NCBI GenBank assembly: GCA_002685335.1
Contig: NYWY01000077.1
Span: 1-19,464 of the forward strand
DNA from: Planctomycetaceae bacterium
GTDB taxonomy: Bacteria > Planctomycetota > Phycisphaerae > Phycisphaerales > SM1A02
Length of the DNA: 19,464 nt
Reading direction: 5' to 3'
Shown here: positions 7,741 to 15,415 of the stretch, piece after piece
How the letters are laid out: every line of letters starts with the position of its first letter
How positions within the stretch are numbered: position 1 is the stretch's first letter
The notes under the pieces: generated by a model
Told to the model about the DNA's origin: nothing
Databases searched by the model: none
Seen by the model: the letters and a program-made list of their open reading frames with translations, nothing else
Made by a program: the position numbers and the translations under genes

Positions 7741-8709
7741 TCATACACGAGGAAACGAGCCTCGAAGAAGTTCCAGACTCTTCGGAATCGCAGTCTTCCA
7801 GTCCTCCATGCCCTCGAACTCCAACGAGATCCAGCCTCGGTATCCCGCCGCATCGAGAATGCGACCGATCCGGCCGTAGTCGAGGTCCAGGGTGTACCAC
7901 TGCCCGCCGCCGAAGTAGGTCTTCGCCTGAACCAGCACCGTGTGTGGAGCGAGTTTCGTCAGACGCTCGTACGGATCCTCGAGGAAGTTCCCGGTGTCGG
8001 TGGTCACCTGCAACCACGGCGAGTCGATCGCATCGACGATCCGCATGATGCCTTCGGGCGTGAGCCCCAGCCCCCAGTGATTCTCGAGCCCCAGAACGAC
8101 TCCGCACTTTTCGGCGGTGGGCAGACACGCTTCGAACGCCTCGATCACCCACGGATAGGCGTCCTCGTCGGTGTATCCCTCGAGCGGCGATTCGATGCCT
8201 CGATTGGCCATGAGATCATCGAAGTCCTTCGAGGTGCCCCAGGTTCCGGTGTTGACCCGCATCACGGGAATGCCAAGGTCGTACGCCACCTCGATCTGGG
8301 CGATCGTTCGATCGATGTTGAAGCGGCGTTTCTCACGGTCGGGGGTCACGAAACCCTGATGCGTGGAAAGCCCCATGAGCGGAAGCCCCAGTCGCTGGGC
8401 CCGCCGCTTGTAGGCCATGCGACGTGATCGACTCAGGAGTTCGTTCTGTCCGACCTGATACAGCAGGAATTCAATGCCGTCGAAGCCGAACTCGTCCGCA
8501 AGATCGATGCATCGATCCATGTCCCGCAGTTCGTCGTTCCGAAAGCGCCAGAGCGAATAGGTCGACAGCGCAATCGGGTTCGTGCGACGGGCGCCGGAAT
8601 TCGCGGAAACCCCCGCGGCATTCGCGGAATCCTGGCCCCGGGCCATTCCGAGCGGCAGCACCGAGGCGGCGGCACCGGTCGCGAGAAAACGACGTCGATT
8701 CTGGGTCAT
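7741..8709 (-). CDS. Tat-exported sugar phosphate isomerase/epimerase-like TIM-barrel protein
   Basis: The protein has 322 residues. The N-terminus NRRRFLATGAAAS is a twin-arginine signal, so it is exported folded, likely with its metal in place. The rest is a xylose-isomerase-like TIM barrel (AP endonuclease 2 superfamily). Candidate metal ligands are the Glu in LGLENHWG, the Asp in TTDTGNF and the Glu in SLEFEGMED near the C-terminus. Planctomycetes carry many secreted paralogues of this family, mostly with unknown sugar or polyol substrates. The substrate here cannot be read from sequence. ATG 8709 has GAGGAG 7 nt upstream and a TAGCAT box farther up. It is separated from the metallophosphatase gene by 75 nt and appears to have its own promoter. 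Confidence 0.85.
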   Translation of the reverse strand: MTQNRRRFLATGAAASVLPLGMARGQDSANAAGVSANSGARRTNPIALSTYSLWRFRNDELRDMDRCIDLADEFGFDGIEFLLYQVGQNELLSRSRRMAYKRRAQRLGLPLMGLSTHQGFVTPDREKRRFNIDRTIAQIEVAYDLGIPVMRVNTGTWGTSKDFDDLMANRGIESPLEGYTDEDAYPWVIEAFEACLPTAEKCGVVLGLENHWGLGLTPEGIMRIVDAIDSPWLQVTTDTGNFLEDPYERLTKLAPHTVLVQAKTYFGGGQWYTLDLDYGRIGRILDAAGYRGWISLEFEGMEDWKTAIPKSLELLRGSFPRV

Positions 8710-8754
8710 GGTCGAGCTCCTCGCCGAAGATCGATCATCGATCCCGGCCCGAGA

Positions 8755-8760
8755 ATGCTA
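8755..8760 (-). promoter_or_regulatory. -10 element (TAGCAT) with untranslated leader, TIM-barrel gene
   Basis: TAGCAT on the - strand ends 45 nt before the ATG at 8709, predicting a leader of about 39 nt. Unlike the leaderless genes, this one has a Shine-Dalgarno sequence (GAGGAG, 8717-8722). Confidence 0.4.
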
Positions 8761-8784
8761 CCTCCAACCCACGTCGTCCTCTCT

Positions 8785-10155
8785 TCACTCCACCGGATCG
8801 GAGACCGGTCGGACCAGGGGCGTGGCCTTCCCCGCCGCGTCGACGCGACAAAGCCCTTCACGGTCGAAGCGGAGACCCGCGGCCTCCGAAGGATTCTTCC
8901 ACGCGACATCGATGCCGATGAGCTGCGGGCGTCCATCGATCCAGCCCACGTCATCGACCACCGTGTGCCCGACGACGATGTGTCGGGCCCCGTGCCGGTC
9001 GAGGATGGCCGCGATCTCCCGGTCGGTCGGACGACCACCCCAAGTCGAGGCGTGCTGCGGGAAATAGCCCCGATACCAGTGCGGCCCCTGTGAATGCCAG
9101 ATCAGCCCGGATCGAAGTTCCGCCTTCGCCGCCGGAGGCCACGCCGGAGGACCGAGTCCCGACCGGATCGCTCCGTTGATGTCGTCGAGTTCGAGACCGA
9201 GGCGATCAAGCTCGGGCGAATAGCCCGCGTGGACGAAGAGGAACGGGCCGACCCGGACCACGCTGTTGTGGTTTCGAAGCCAGCGTCCGAGCTCGCTGTC
9301 TGGCCCATGCAGATCGTCGTAAGAGAGACCGATCCGATCGGTGGTGAAGCGATATTTCGGATGGATGTACCGAAGATCGCCCGCCATCACCATCGACTCG
9401 TGATTGCCCAGGACATAGTGAACCCGGCCTCCCGCCTGCTCGGCTTCCCGTTCCAGCCGCCTGATCAACCAGAGAAGCTCCGTCACCTCGTCTCCGCGAT
9501 CGACGAGGTCGCCGTTGAGAACGAGATGGCCGTCACCCCAGATCCATTCGCCCGCGGCGTTCACCACCCCGTTGCCCTCGAGGAAGGCCAGAAACGTCGC
9601 GCGATTTCCTTCCAGATCGCTCACCGCGAGAATTCGTTCCGCGTCCGGCCAGGACGATGCCGGCGGCTCCCCCACCGAACCCACGCGGAGCATCGGCATC
9701 GACGCACTCGGCGTCGGAATCGCGTCACCTGGAGAAATTGCATCGTGCTCGGTCCGGATCACCACGCCGTCCACCACCGTGAACATGGTCGCCGTGTCCG
9801 CGTCCTCCCAGATCAGATGCGGTCCGTCCTGGATCGAATCGGGGCCGAAATCCAGCAGTTGCACGGCCGTGATCTGTCTCACCCCATCCCGGACCGAGTA
9901 CTCGACCCGGACCAGCCGGCCCGGCACCGGAACGGTCGACGCGTCACCCGCCGACGAGCCCGGACGGGCGATGACGGCATCGGCCGTGATCACGTACGGC
10001 GTTCCGTCGATTCGCCAGGTCGCGTTTCCATCCCGCCCCGCAGGGTCGAGTGAATCCAGAACGCCGATCGCCTCGTCGGCGAGAACCGCATGCCCCGGGC
10101 ACCAGGCCGCGAGGAACAGGAGGACGAGTCGTGCCAGGAAGGGCGAGCGGGTCAT
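8785..10155 (-). CDS. Secreted calcineurin-like (PPP-type) metallophosphatase
   Basis: The protein has 456 residues with a Sec signal peptide (1-26, cleavage after VLA). Residues about 28-170 form an N-terminal region with no clear family; two similar stretches (around 28-60 and 105-140) may be small beta-barrel repeats. The phosphatase core follows: SDLEGN (D180), GDLVDRG (215-221), LGNHES (N251, H252), FVHAG and VVGHTVVD. In the first motif the usual D-x-H is D-L-E (E182). I recall related bacterial proteins with SDIEGN, so this looks like a subfamily feature. The substrate is unknown: phosphoprotein, nucleotide or other phosphoester in the periplasm. The start at 10155 is preferred to a frame reaching 10248 because it begins the signal peptide and has GGAG 7 nt upstream. 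Confidence 0.85.
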   Translation of the reverse strand: MTRSPFLARLVLLFLAAWCPGHAVLADEAIGVLDSLDPAGRDGNATWRIDGTPYVITADAVIARPGSSAGDASTVPVPGRLVRVEYSVRDGVRQITAVQLLDFGPDSIQDGPHLIWEDADTATMFTVVDGVVIRTEHDAISPGDAIPTPSASMPMLRVGSVGEPPASSWPDAERILAVSDLEGNRATFLAFLEGNGVVNAAGEWIWGDGHLVLNGDLVDRGDEVTELLWLIRRLEREAEQAGGRVHYVLGNHESMVMAGDLRYIHPKYRFTTDRIGLSYDDLHGPDSELGRWLRNHNSVVRVGPFLFVHAGYSPELDRLGLELDDINGAIRSGLGPPAWPPAAKAELRSGLIWHSQGPHWYRGYFPQHASTWGGRPTDREIAAILDRHGARHIVVGHTVVDDVGWIDGRPQLIGIDVAWKNPSEAAGLRFDREGLCRVDAAGKATPLVRPVSDPVE

Positions 10156-10207
10156 GCAAGAGCTCCGACGAAGGGGCGGGAATCCGGAATTCGGAACCGC
10201 AATGACA

Positions 10208-10213
10208 AGTCTA
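10208..10213 (-). promoter_or_regulatory. -10 element (TAGACT) with untranslated leader, metallophosphatase gene
   Basis: TAGACT on the - strand lies 52 nt before the ATG at 10155, predicting a leader of about 46 nt that carries GGAG (10163-10166). The 206-nt divergent gap 10156-10361 holds this promoter, the opposite one at 10350, and nothing else I recognise. Confidence 0.4.
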
Positions 10214-10349
10214 GATCCTCCCCCGGGTGGACGACGTCCCCCGGCCACGACGGATGCCGCGACGTCGAGGCCTTGATCCGAAAGGTCGATCCCACGGGAA
10301 CAACCGGGAACCGCTGAAAAACCTCATCCGGAATCCGCGAGACCTTGAC

Positions 10350-10355
10350 TAGACT
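10350..10355 (+). promoter_or_regulatory. -10 element (TAGACT), leaderless spacing, hydrolase gene
   Basis: TAGACT is followed by CGTGAC and then ATG at 10362. This is the same hexamer used with a long leader by the divergent metallophosphatase gene, but here it is 6 nt from the start codon and no Shine-Dalgarno sequence is present. Confidence 0.5.
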
Positions 10356-10361
10356 CGTGAC

Positions 10362-11408
10362 ATGCCGCGACCCACGACCTTCACCGTCCTCTCCACGATC
10401 CTCCTGTCCTTCGGCTGCGCCCAGGGCCAGCAGATCTCGTTCGAGCACGATGGTCTCAATCGGACCTACCGACTGCATCTGCCCGATCGCCTCCCGGAGT
10501 CGGGCCCCGTGGTCCTGGTCCTCCACGGGTACGGCGGTGGTGGCGCCGGGATGATGAACCAGTACGGGTGGACCCAGCTCGCGGACGAGAAGGGTTTCGC
10601 GGCGGTCTTCCCCGACGGGACCCGCGATCAGTGGAACAGTCGGTTCTGGCAGGTCGGATACTCCTTCCACCAGCAATTCGACGTCGATGACGACGGCTTC
10701 CTCGTGGCCCTGATGCAGTACCTGCAGGAAACGCACGGACTCGACCCGGAACGAACCTTCGTCACCGGACTCTCCAACGGTGGCGACATGAGCTACCAGC
10801 TCGCCTGCCGTCGATCCGAGGTCTTCGCCGGTTTCGCCCCCGTGGTCGGCACGATGATGGATTCGCTCTACAACGAGTGCAACCCGAGTCGAATCCGCCC
10901 GATCCTCGCGATGAACGGCACCGACGACGACATCACGCTCTTCGACGGCGACATGGACGACAGCGACGGATGGGGCGCCTATCGACCGGTTCCGGAAGTG
11001 GTCGAACTCTGGTCCTCGATCATGGCGACGCCGATCCTCGAGACCTCGACGCTCCCCGATACCGCACCCAACGACGGAAGCGTGATCGAATTCGAGCGTC
11101 ACCGGTCCCGATCCGAACCACAGGAATTCCGGTTCTATCGCGTGGTCGGCGGTGGCCACGACTGGCCGGGGCGTTCGGGCAACATGGACATCGATGCCAC
11201 CCGCGAGATCTGGGATTTCTTCGCCGCGATCACCGTCGATCCTCCGACCGACCCCGCCGATCTCGACCAGGACGGATCGGTGAACGCGTCCGACCTCGGC
11301 GTCCTGCTCAGTGCCTGGGGTCCCGGGAACCCGACCGGGGATCTCAACGGCGACGGCGATACCAACAGCGGCGACGTCGGCTTGCTTCTGAGCGCCTGGA
11401 CCGGCTGA
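10362..11408 (+). CDS. Secreted PHB depolymerase/feruloyl-esterase-like hydrolase with dockerin-like repeats
   Basis: The protein has 348 residues with an N-terminal signal peptide (about 1-22). The alpha/beta-hydrolase core belongs to the esterase_phb/LpqC group: oxyanion-region LVLHGYGGGG, nucleophile S138 in GLSNGGDMSY, an acidic residue in MNGTDDD (D188-D190) and H266 in GGGHDWPG. These enzymes cleave extracellular polyesters or feruloyl and acetyl esters on plant or algal polysaccharide. Which one applies cannot be decided. Residues 299-348 are two dockerin-type loops (DLDQDGSVNASDLGVLLSAWG, then a shorter copy ending in SAWTG). These match the tail of the protein at 2-436 and suggest a shared sorting or attachment route. 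The start is set by TAGACT 6 nt upstream. A VTT-domain gene with its own promoter follows after 39 nt. Confidence 0.88.
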   Translation: MPRPTTFTVLSTILLSFGCAQGQQISFEHDGLNRTYRLHLPDRLPESGPVVLVLHGYGGGGAGMMNQYGWTQLADEKGFAAVFPDGTRDQWNSRFWQVGYSFHQQFDVDDDGFLVALMQYLQETHGLDPERTFVTGLSNGGDMSYQLACRRSEVFAGFAPVVGTMMDSLYNECNPSRIRPILAMNGTDDDITLFDGDMDDSDGWGAYRPVPEVVELWSSIMATPILETSTLPDTAPNDGSVIEFERHRSRSEPQEFRFYRVVGGGHDWPGRSGNMDIDATREIWDFFAAITVDPPTDPADLDQDGSVNASDLGVLLSAWGPGNPTGDLNGDGDTNSGDVGLLLSAWTG

Positions 11409-11435
11409 AGTTCGCAGGACCCGAAGGGTTCCGGT

Positions 11436-11441
11436 TAGGCT
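11436..11441 (+). promoter_or_regulatory. -10 element (TAGGCT), leaderless spacing, VTT gene
   Basis: TAGGCT is followed by CGGGAG and then ATG at 11448. The GGAG touches the start codon, too close to act as a Shine-Dalgarno site, so leaderless initiation is the simpler reading. Confidence 0.5.
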
Positions 11442-11447
11442 CGGGAG

Positions 11448-12263
11448 ATGTCCAGCCAGGCAGACCCCGCCGACCCCGGCGTCCATCCGGGAGATGAGCC
11501 CTCCCAGGCGATCCACCATCGTTGGTGGGGACTGGCGATCAAGGCCTTGGCCGCCCTGGTGATCGTCGCGGTCGGCGCCTGGTTCTGGAGCGCCATCCTC
11601 GAACCCCACGAAGCGGCCCTGGAACGAACCCTCCAGCATCTGGGTCCCTGGGGTCCGGTGATCTTCATCGCGATCTTCGTGATCGGAACCAGCGTCTTCT
11701 TTCCCGAGTCGATCCTCTCCATCGCCGCCGGTGCGATCTTCGGTCTCGGATGGGGCCTGCTCTGGAGCGTGGTCGCGGGAATGATCTCGGTGGCGGTGGT
11801 CTTCGCGGTCGGGCGACGACTCTTCTTCGATGCCGCGGTGCGGATACTTTCCCGCCATCCGAAGGTCGAGGCGCTGGAATCCGCGGCGGAGTCCCAGGGT
11901 CTCCGGCTCGTCTTCCTGCTGCGGCTCTCCCCCCTCAACTTCACCATGCTCAACTGGATTCTGGCCGCAAGCCGGATTCGATTCCGAACCGTGATGCTCG
12001 GTGCCCTCGGGATGATTCCGGGAAACCTCTCCACGGTCTACATCGGCTACGCGGCTCGACACACCGCCGATCTCGCGGCCCGCGCCCAGAGCGGAAGCCC
12101 CGACGGGATCGCCGCCGGGGACTCGCTCTTCCGAGAGATCAGTCTGTACGCGGGCCTGGGGGCTTCGATCCTGGTGACCGTGATCATCACTCGGATCGCG
12201 GTGAAGGCCCTGAAGACGAACTCCGAGACCGCAGCCACCGCACCATCATCCGCGGCCGGATGA
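11448..12263 (+). CDS. TVP38/TMEM64-family (VTT domain) membrane protein
   Basis: This integral inner-membrane protein has 271 residues. A hydrophilic N-terminus (1-27) leads to a first membrane helix (about 29-50). The VTT/SNARE-associated core follows: GPWGPVIFIAIFVIGTSVFFPESILSIAAGAIFG, then a GWGLLWSVVAGM segment, RLSPLNFTMLNWILAASRI, and GMIPGNLSTVYIGYAA. The F/LRLSP-x-N and P-x-x-x-x-Y elements are typical of the family. A last helix lies near residues 228-248. DedA/VTT proteins are linked to phospholipid and undecaprenyl-phosphate flipping, but the function of the TVP38 branch in bacteria is less clear. The 3' end overlaps the converging sugar transporter gene by 18 nt, so the C-termini of both are encoded in the same DNA. 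Confidence 0.88.
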   Translation: MSSQADPADPGVHPGDEPSQAIHHRWWGLAIKALAALVIVAVGAWFWSAILEPHEAALERTLQHLGPWGPVIFIAIFVIGTSVFFPESILSIAAGAIFGLGWGLLWSVVAGMISVAVVFAVGRRLFFDAAVRILSRHPKVEALESAAESQGLRLVFLLRLSPLNFTMLNWILAASRIRFRTVMLGALGMIPGNLSTVYIGYAARHTADLAARAQSGSPDGIAAGDSLFREISLYAGLGASILVTVIITRIAVKALKTNSETAATAPSSAAG

Positions 12264-13697
12264 AGCCTCGGAGGTCCTGCCCTTCCGGGAACCACCGCCT
12301 TCGAAGAATGCCTGGATCTGTTCCAGTTCCACGCCCTTGGTCTCCGGCATCCGCCAGTAGACGAAGCAGAAGGTGATCGCGTTGAAGAACGCGAAGATTC
12401 CGAAGGCGAGCGACGGACTGAACTTCACCGCGGTGAGGGCCCCCTGGGCGATCAGGAAGTTGCCGATCCAGTTCATCGAGGTGGCGACTCCGACGCACTG
12501 GCTCCTGACCGACGCCGGGAAGATCTCCGCGATCACCAGCCAGACCAGAGGCCCGAGACTGAAGGCGAAGGCGACGATCGAGATCACGAGTCCCAACACC
12601 ACCATCAGACCCGGCGTGGACATGGAACTCGGATCCGCGGCGATCGCGGTCCCGGTCACCGCGACTCCGATTTCGGCCACCATCATCAACGCGGTTCCCA
12701 CCAGAAGGAGTGGACGACGTCCCACCCGGTCGACCAGGAAGATCGCGATGAAGGTCGCCAGGACGTTGACCAGGCCGAGGCCCGCCACCAGGTACTTCCG
12801 TGATTCGTCGTCACCGAGCCCGATCTTCTGGAAGATCTCCGGGGCGTAGTAGAAGATCGCGTTGATCCCGCTGGCCTGTTGCAGGAAGGCGAGGCCCACC
12901 GCAAGGATCAGGGCCACCCGGACCGCAGGTCGCGTCTTCAAGGCGTTCCAGAGGCCCTCGGCGGCTTCGGAAACCTGACGGAGTCGGATGGCTTCGAGTT
13001 CCTTCTCCGCCACGGCCTTGGATCCCATGGTGCGAGCGAGAACGCCTTTGGCTTCATCCAGTCGTCCCTGCGCCACGAGCCATCGTGGACTCGAAGGCAT
13101 CACCATCATGCCGAAGATCAGGGCCGCGCCAAGAAGCGAGCCCGCGCCGAAGGCCACTCGCCAGCCATAATCCTCGGCCAGGTATCCGAGGGGAATGCCC
13201 GCGACGAAGGCGAGCAGGATTCCCACGGTGATCGCCAGCTGGTAGAGACTGACCATTCCGCCGCGGGACCACGGGGCGGCGACTTCCGCGATGTAGAGCG
13301 GGCCTGCCACCGAACTGAATCCGACGCCCATGCCCATCACGATCCGGAAGGCCACGATGGAGATGAATCCGTCGGAGAAGGAACATCCCAGACAACCGAT
13401 CGCGAAGAGGACTCCGCCCCAGATGTTGCTCTTTCGCCGACCGATCCGGTCACAGAGCGTCCCGGCGACGATGGCCCCGATGAACGATCCGGCGAGTACG
13501 GCGCTCACCACGCTCTCGATCGCCAGATCTCCGAACTTGAATTCATTCTTGAGACCGATTTTGGCATCTGCGATCACCCCGATGTCGTACCCGAACATCA
13601 GGCCACCAAGACACGCGACCAGGGCGATCGCGATGGTGTACCGACCGCTGCGGTCGTCGTCACTGGGAATCTTCGATGGGAGTGGCTGATTCTTCAC
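12246..13697 (-). CDS. Sugar porter family MFS transporter
   Basis: This inner-membrane sugar symporter has 483 residues and twelve predicted helices. Sugar-porter signatures appear in order: GGLMFGYDIGVI in helix 1, DRIGRRK between helices 2 and 3, PSSPRWLV before the central loop, QQASGINAIFYYAP in helix 7, DRVGRRPLLL between helices 8 and 9, and PETKGVELEQIQ at the end of helix 12. This places it with XylE/GalP/GLUT-like carriers, usually H+-coupled. The substrate cannot be told. The start is GTG with GGAG 9 nt upstream, 29 nt after the porin stop. No TANNNT box was sought out in that gap, so co-transcription with the porin is likely. The C-terminal tail overlaps the converging VTT gene. 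Confidence 0.92.
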   Translation of the reverse strand: MKNQPLPSKIPSDDDRSGRYTIAIALVACLGGLMFGYDIGVIADAKIGLKNEFKFGDLAIESVVSAVLAGSFIGAIVAGTLCDRIGRRKSNIWGGVLFAIGCLGCSFSDGFISIVAFRIVMGMGVGFSSVAGPLYIAEVAAPWSRGGMVSLYQLAITVGILLAFVAGIPLGYLAEDYGWRVAFGAGSLLGAALIFGMMVMPSSPRWLVAQGRLDEAKGVLARTMGSKAVAEKELEAIRLRQVSEAAEGLWNALKTRPAVRVALILAVGLAFLQQASGINAIFYYAPEIFQKIGLGDDESRKYLVAGLGLVNVLATFIAIFLVDRVGRRPLLLVGTALMMVAEIGVAVTGTAIAADPSSMSTPGLMVVLGLVISIVAFAFSLGPLVWLVIAEIFPASVRSQCVGVATSMNWIGNFLIAQGALTAVKFSPSLAFGIFAFFNAITFCFVYWRMPETKGVELEQIQAFFEGGGSRKGRTSEASSGRG

Positions 13698-13726
13698 GGT
13701 TTCTGGCTCCGCGGTTCGAACGATGT

Positions 13727-15313
13727 TCAGAAGTCGGTGGTCAGACGGAGACCAAGCACCACGCTGGTATCGACGTCACTTCGCGTTCCGGGCTTGAAAA
13801 TCACCTGGATGTCCGGGCTCAACTGCATGGATTCGGTCAATTGGATCCGGTAGAACGCCTCGATCATCGACTGCGGCCCCGGCGGCGCGCTGGTGTTGGC
13901 GAAGACGTTCGTCTCGTTGTAGGCGAGACCGACATAGGTCACGGGAATCGGCCCGGCCCCCAGCAGGGAACCGGTGAGGCGGGCGCTTCCGGCCGGATCC
14001 GATGGTCGGGACCAGTTGTATCCGAAGCCGAAGCGGTCGCCTCGCCGACCGAAGGGACGCTCGATGCCGATCCCACACGAGACCTGGGCGTTGGTGGTCG
14101 ACATCGACGGATCGCTCCAGGCCCCCTGGGCCCAGTAGCCCAACTGATCGGTCAGATGCCCCTGCCACTGGATCGCGACTGCGTTGGACCATTTCCGGGT
14201 GGGCGTCGAGGCGAGGGCGTCGAGGTTCTGACCCGACCAGATCAACGACGCGATCGTCGGCCCCCCGAGCAGTTCCTCGTCGAACGGCATGATCAGACCG
14301 GTCTCGGCCGAGCTCCAGACGTATCCCTCCCCGAGGGTGGAGAACATCGAATCGGGCGTCCCGAGAGCGTCGGTGACCACCGCGTTCACGAAGATCCGCT
14401 CCGCCGGGATCGCCTGGACCGCGACGCCGAGTTGGTAGCCCCCGTGCGAGGAACCCAGCGGCTGAATGCCGTCGAAGGGTCCGGCGAGGAACTGTCGCGA
14501 CTCGTCATTGGCCCAGAAGTTGAGACCGATGTACTGGTTCGGGTGGATCTTGCCCGCCGACACCACCAGTCGATCGTCCAGCCAGCCCTGCTGGTAGTAG
14601 AGGAGATTCAGGGTCGCCGGGCCACCATCGGGGCCGGAATAGAGGGAGTCCAGACCTTCGATCGAACCCACCGATCCCTGCGGCGAAAGTGACTGCGGAC
14701 TTCCGATCTGATTGCCCTGTCGGACGAGGATCCCCACCAGGCCGTGCCCCAGCAGTCCGCCTTCCAACAGCGAGTCGCCTTGTGAATCCTCATCCCAGAG
14801 GTTCCAGACGAAATTGAGGTCAAGACGACCCGTTCCGAAATTCGACGGCGTGTCGGGCTTCGGGTTGGTCACATGCTGGTAGAGCAGCGTGTAATACGCG
14901 GAGGTGTTGAGCCCGAGCTGTTCGAGGGCCGCCGTCTGCACCGCACGCCAGGGACGCAGCACCGGCTCCAGCGGAGCCCCGAACAACGGGTCGGACGGAC
15001 CCCGACCGAGCGGTGACGGCTGCGGCGCCTTGAGGTCGATCGACGTGTCCCAGGGCCGCAGCGGCAGCAACGTGGGTGACTGATCAAGGGTGGTGATGTT
15101 GGACAGGAACTGGATGCGTTCCAGATGCTTCAGACCCCGCCAGCGATCGTCCGCGGTCTCCCGGGCGCCGGGATCGAAAGGATCCACCGCCGGGGCTTCC
15201 TCGGGTATCGGGGGATCGTCCTGGGCGATCACCGGTCGTACCATCCAGGTCGAGATCAGAAGGGTGACGAGGGCGGCGACATGCGGACGGTCGATCAGGG
15301 CAGGCTTGTCCAT
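13727..15313 (-). CDS. OprB-family carbohydrate porin
   Basis: This outer-membrane beta-barrel protein has 528 residues with a signal peptide (about 1-30, cleavage after VIA). A mature N-terminal region is rich in Pro and Asp. The barrel then shows alternating aromatic strands (LNTSAYYTLLYQHV, GRLDLNFVWNLWD, GYQLGVAVQAIP, YVGLAYNETNVF). It ends in VLGLRLTTDF, the terminal Phe typical of BAM-targeted barrels. OprB porins pass mono- and disaccharides, and the sugar MFS permease lies directly downstream in the same direction, giving an outer- and inner-membrane pair. The start at 15313 is chosen over an in-frame GTG at 15328 because the latter falls against the TACTCT promoter box, which is 6 nt before 15313. 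Confidence 0.85.
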   Translation of the reverse strand: MDKPALIDRPHVAALVTLLISTWMVRPVIAQDDPPIPEEAPAVDPFDPGARETADDRWRGLKHLERIQFLSNITTLDQSPTLLPLRPWDTSIDLKAPQPSPLGRGPSDPLFGAPLEPVLRPWRAVQTAALEQLGLNTSAYYTLLYQHVTNPKPDTPSNFGTGRLDLNFVWNLWDEDSQGDSLLEGGLLGHGLVGILVRQGNQIGSPQSLSPQGSVGSIEGLDSLYSGPDGGPATLNLLYYQQGWLDDRLVVSAGKIHPNQYIGLNFWANDESRQFLAGPFDGIQPLGSSHGGYQLGVAVQAIPAERIFVNAVVTDALGTPDSMFSTLGEGYVWSSAETGLIMPFDEELLGGPTIASLIWSGQNLDALASTPTRKWSNAVAIQWQGHLTDQLGYWAQGAWSDPSMSTTNAQVSCGIGIERPFGRRGDRFGFGYNWSRPSDPAGSARLTGSLLGAGPIPVTYVGLAYNETNVFANTSAPPGPQSMIEAFYRIQLTESMQLSPDIQVIFKPGTRSDVDTSVVLGLRLTTDF

Positions 15314-15319
15314 GCGTTC

Positions 15320-15325
15320 AGAGTA
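15320..15325 (-). promoter_or_regulatory. -10 element (TACTCT), leaderless spacing, porin operon
   Basis: On the - strand TACTCT is followed by GAACGC and then ATG at 15313. The 6-nt spacing is the same as at four other genes. There is no Shine-Dalgarno sequence. Confidence 0.45.
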
Positions 15326-15360
15326 CACCCGATGAAAGAATGATCACGAAATCCGGATAC

Positions 15361-15391
15361 GACGACGCCCCGGCGAGACCGGGGCGTCGTC
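15361..15391 (-). terminator. Perfect 13-bp stem hairpin, transcription terminator
   Basis: GACGACGCCCCGG (15361-15373) and CCGGGGCGTCGTC (15379-15391) are exact reverse complements around a 5-nt loop. It begins 24 nt after the stop of the thioredoxin-like gene and lies upstream of the porin promoter, so it should insulate the two units. The following T-run on the - strand is poor (ATTT about 10 nt downstream). Confidence 0.7.
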
Positions 15392-15415
15392 TTCCAGATC
15401 GTGCAAAGGTCGGGG

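Noticed and set aside
10156..10248. Longer N-terminus of the metallophosphatase
   Set aside because: It would hide the signal peptide behind a Gly/Arg/Pro stretch and run across the TAGACT promoter. ATG 10155 has a Shine-Dalgarno.
15314..15328. GTG start five codons upstream in the porin gene
   Set aside because: The TACTCT promoter hexamer directly follows that GTG, so the codon would not be in the transcript.
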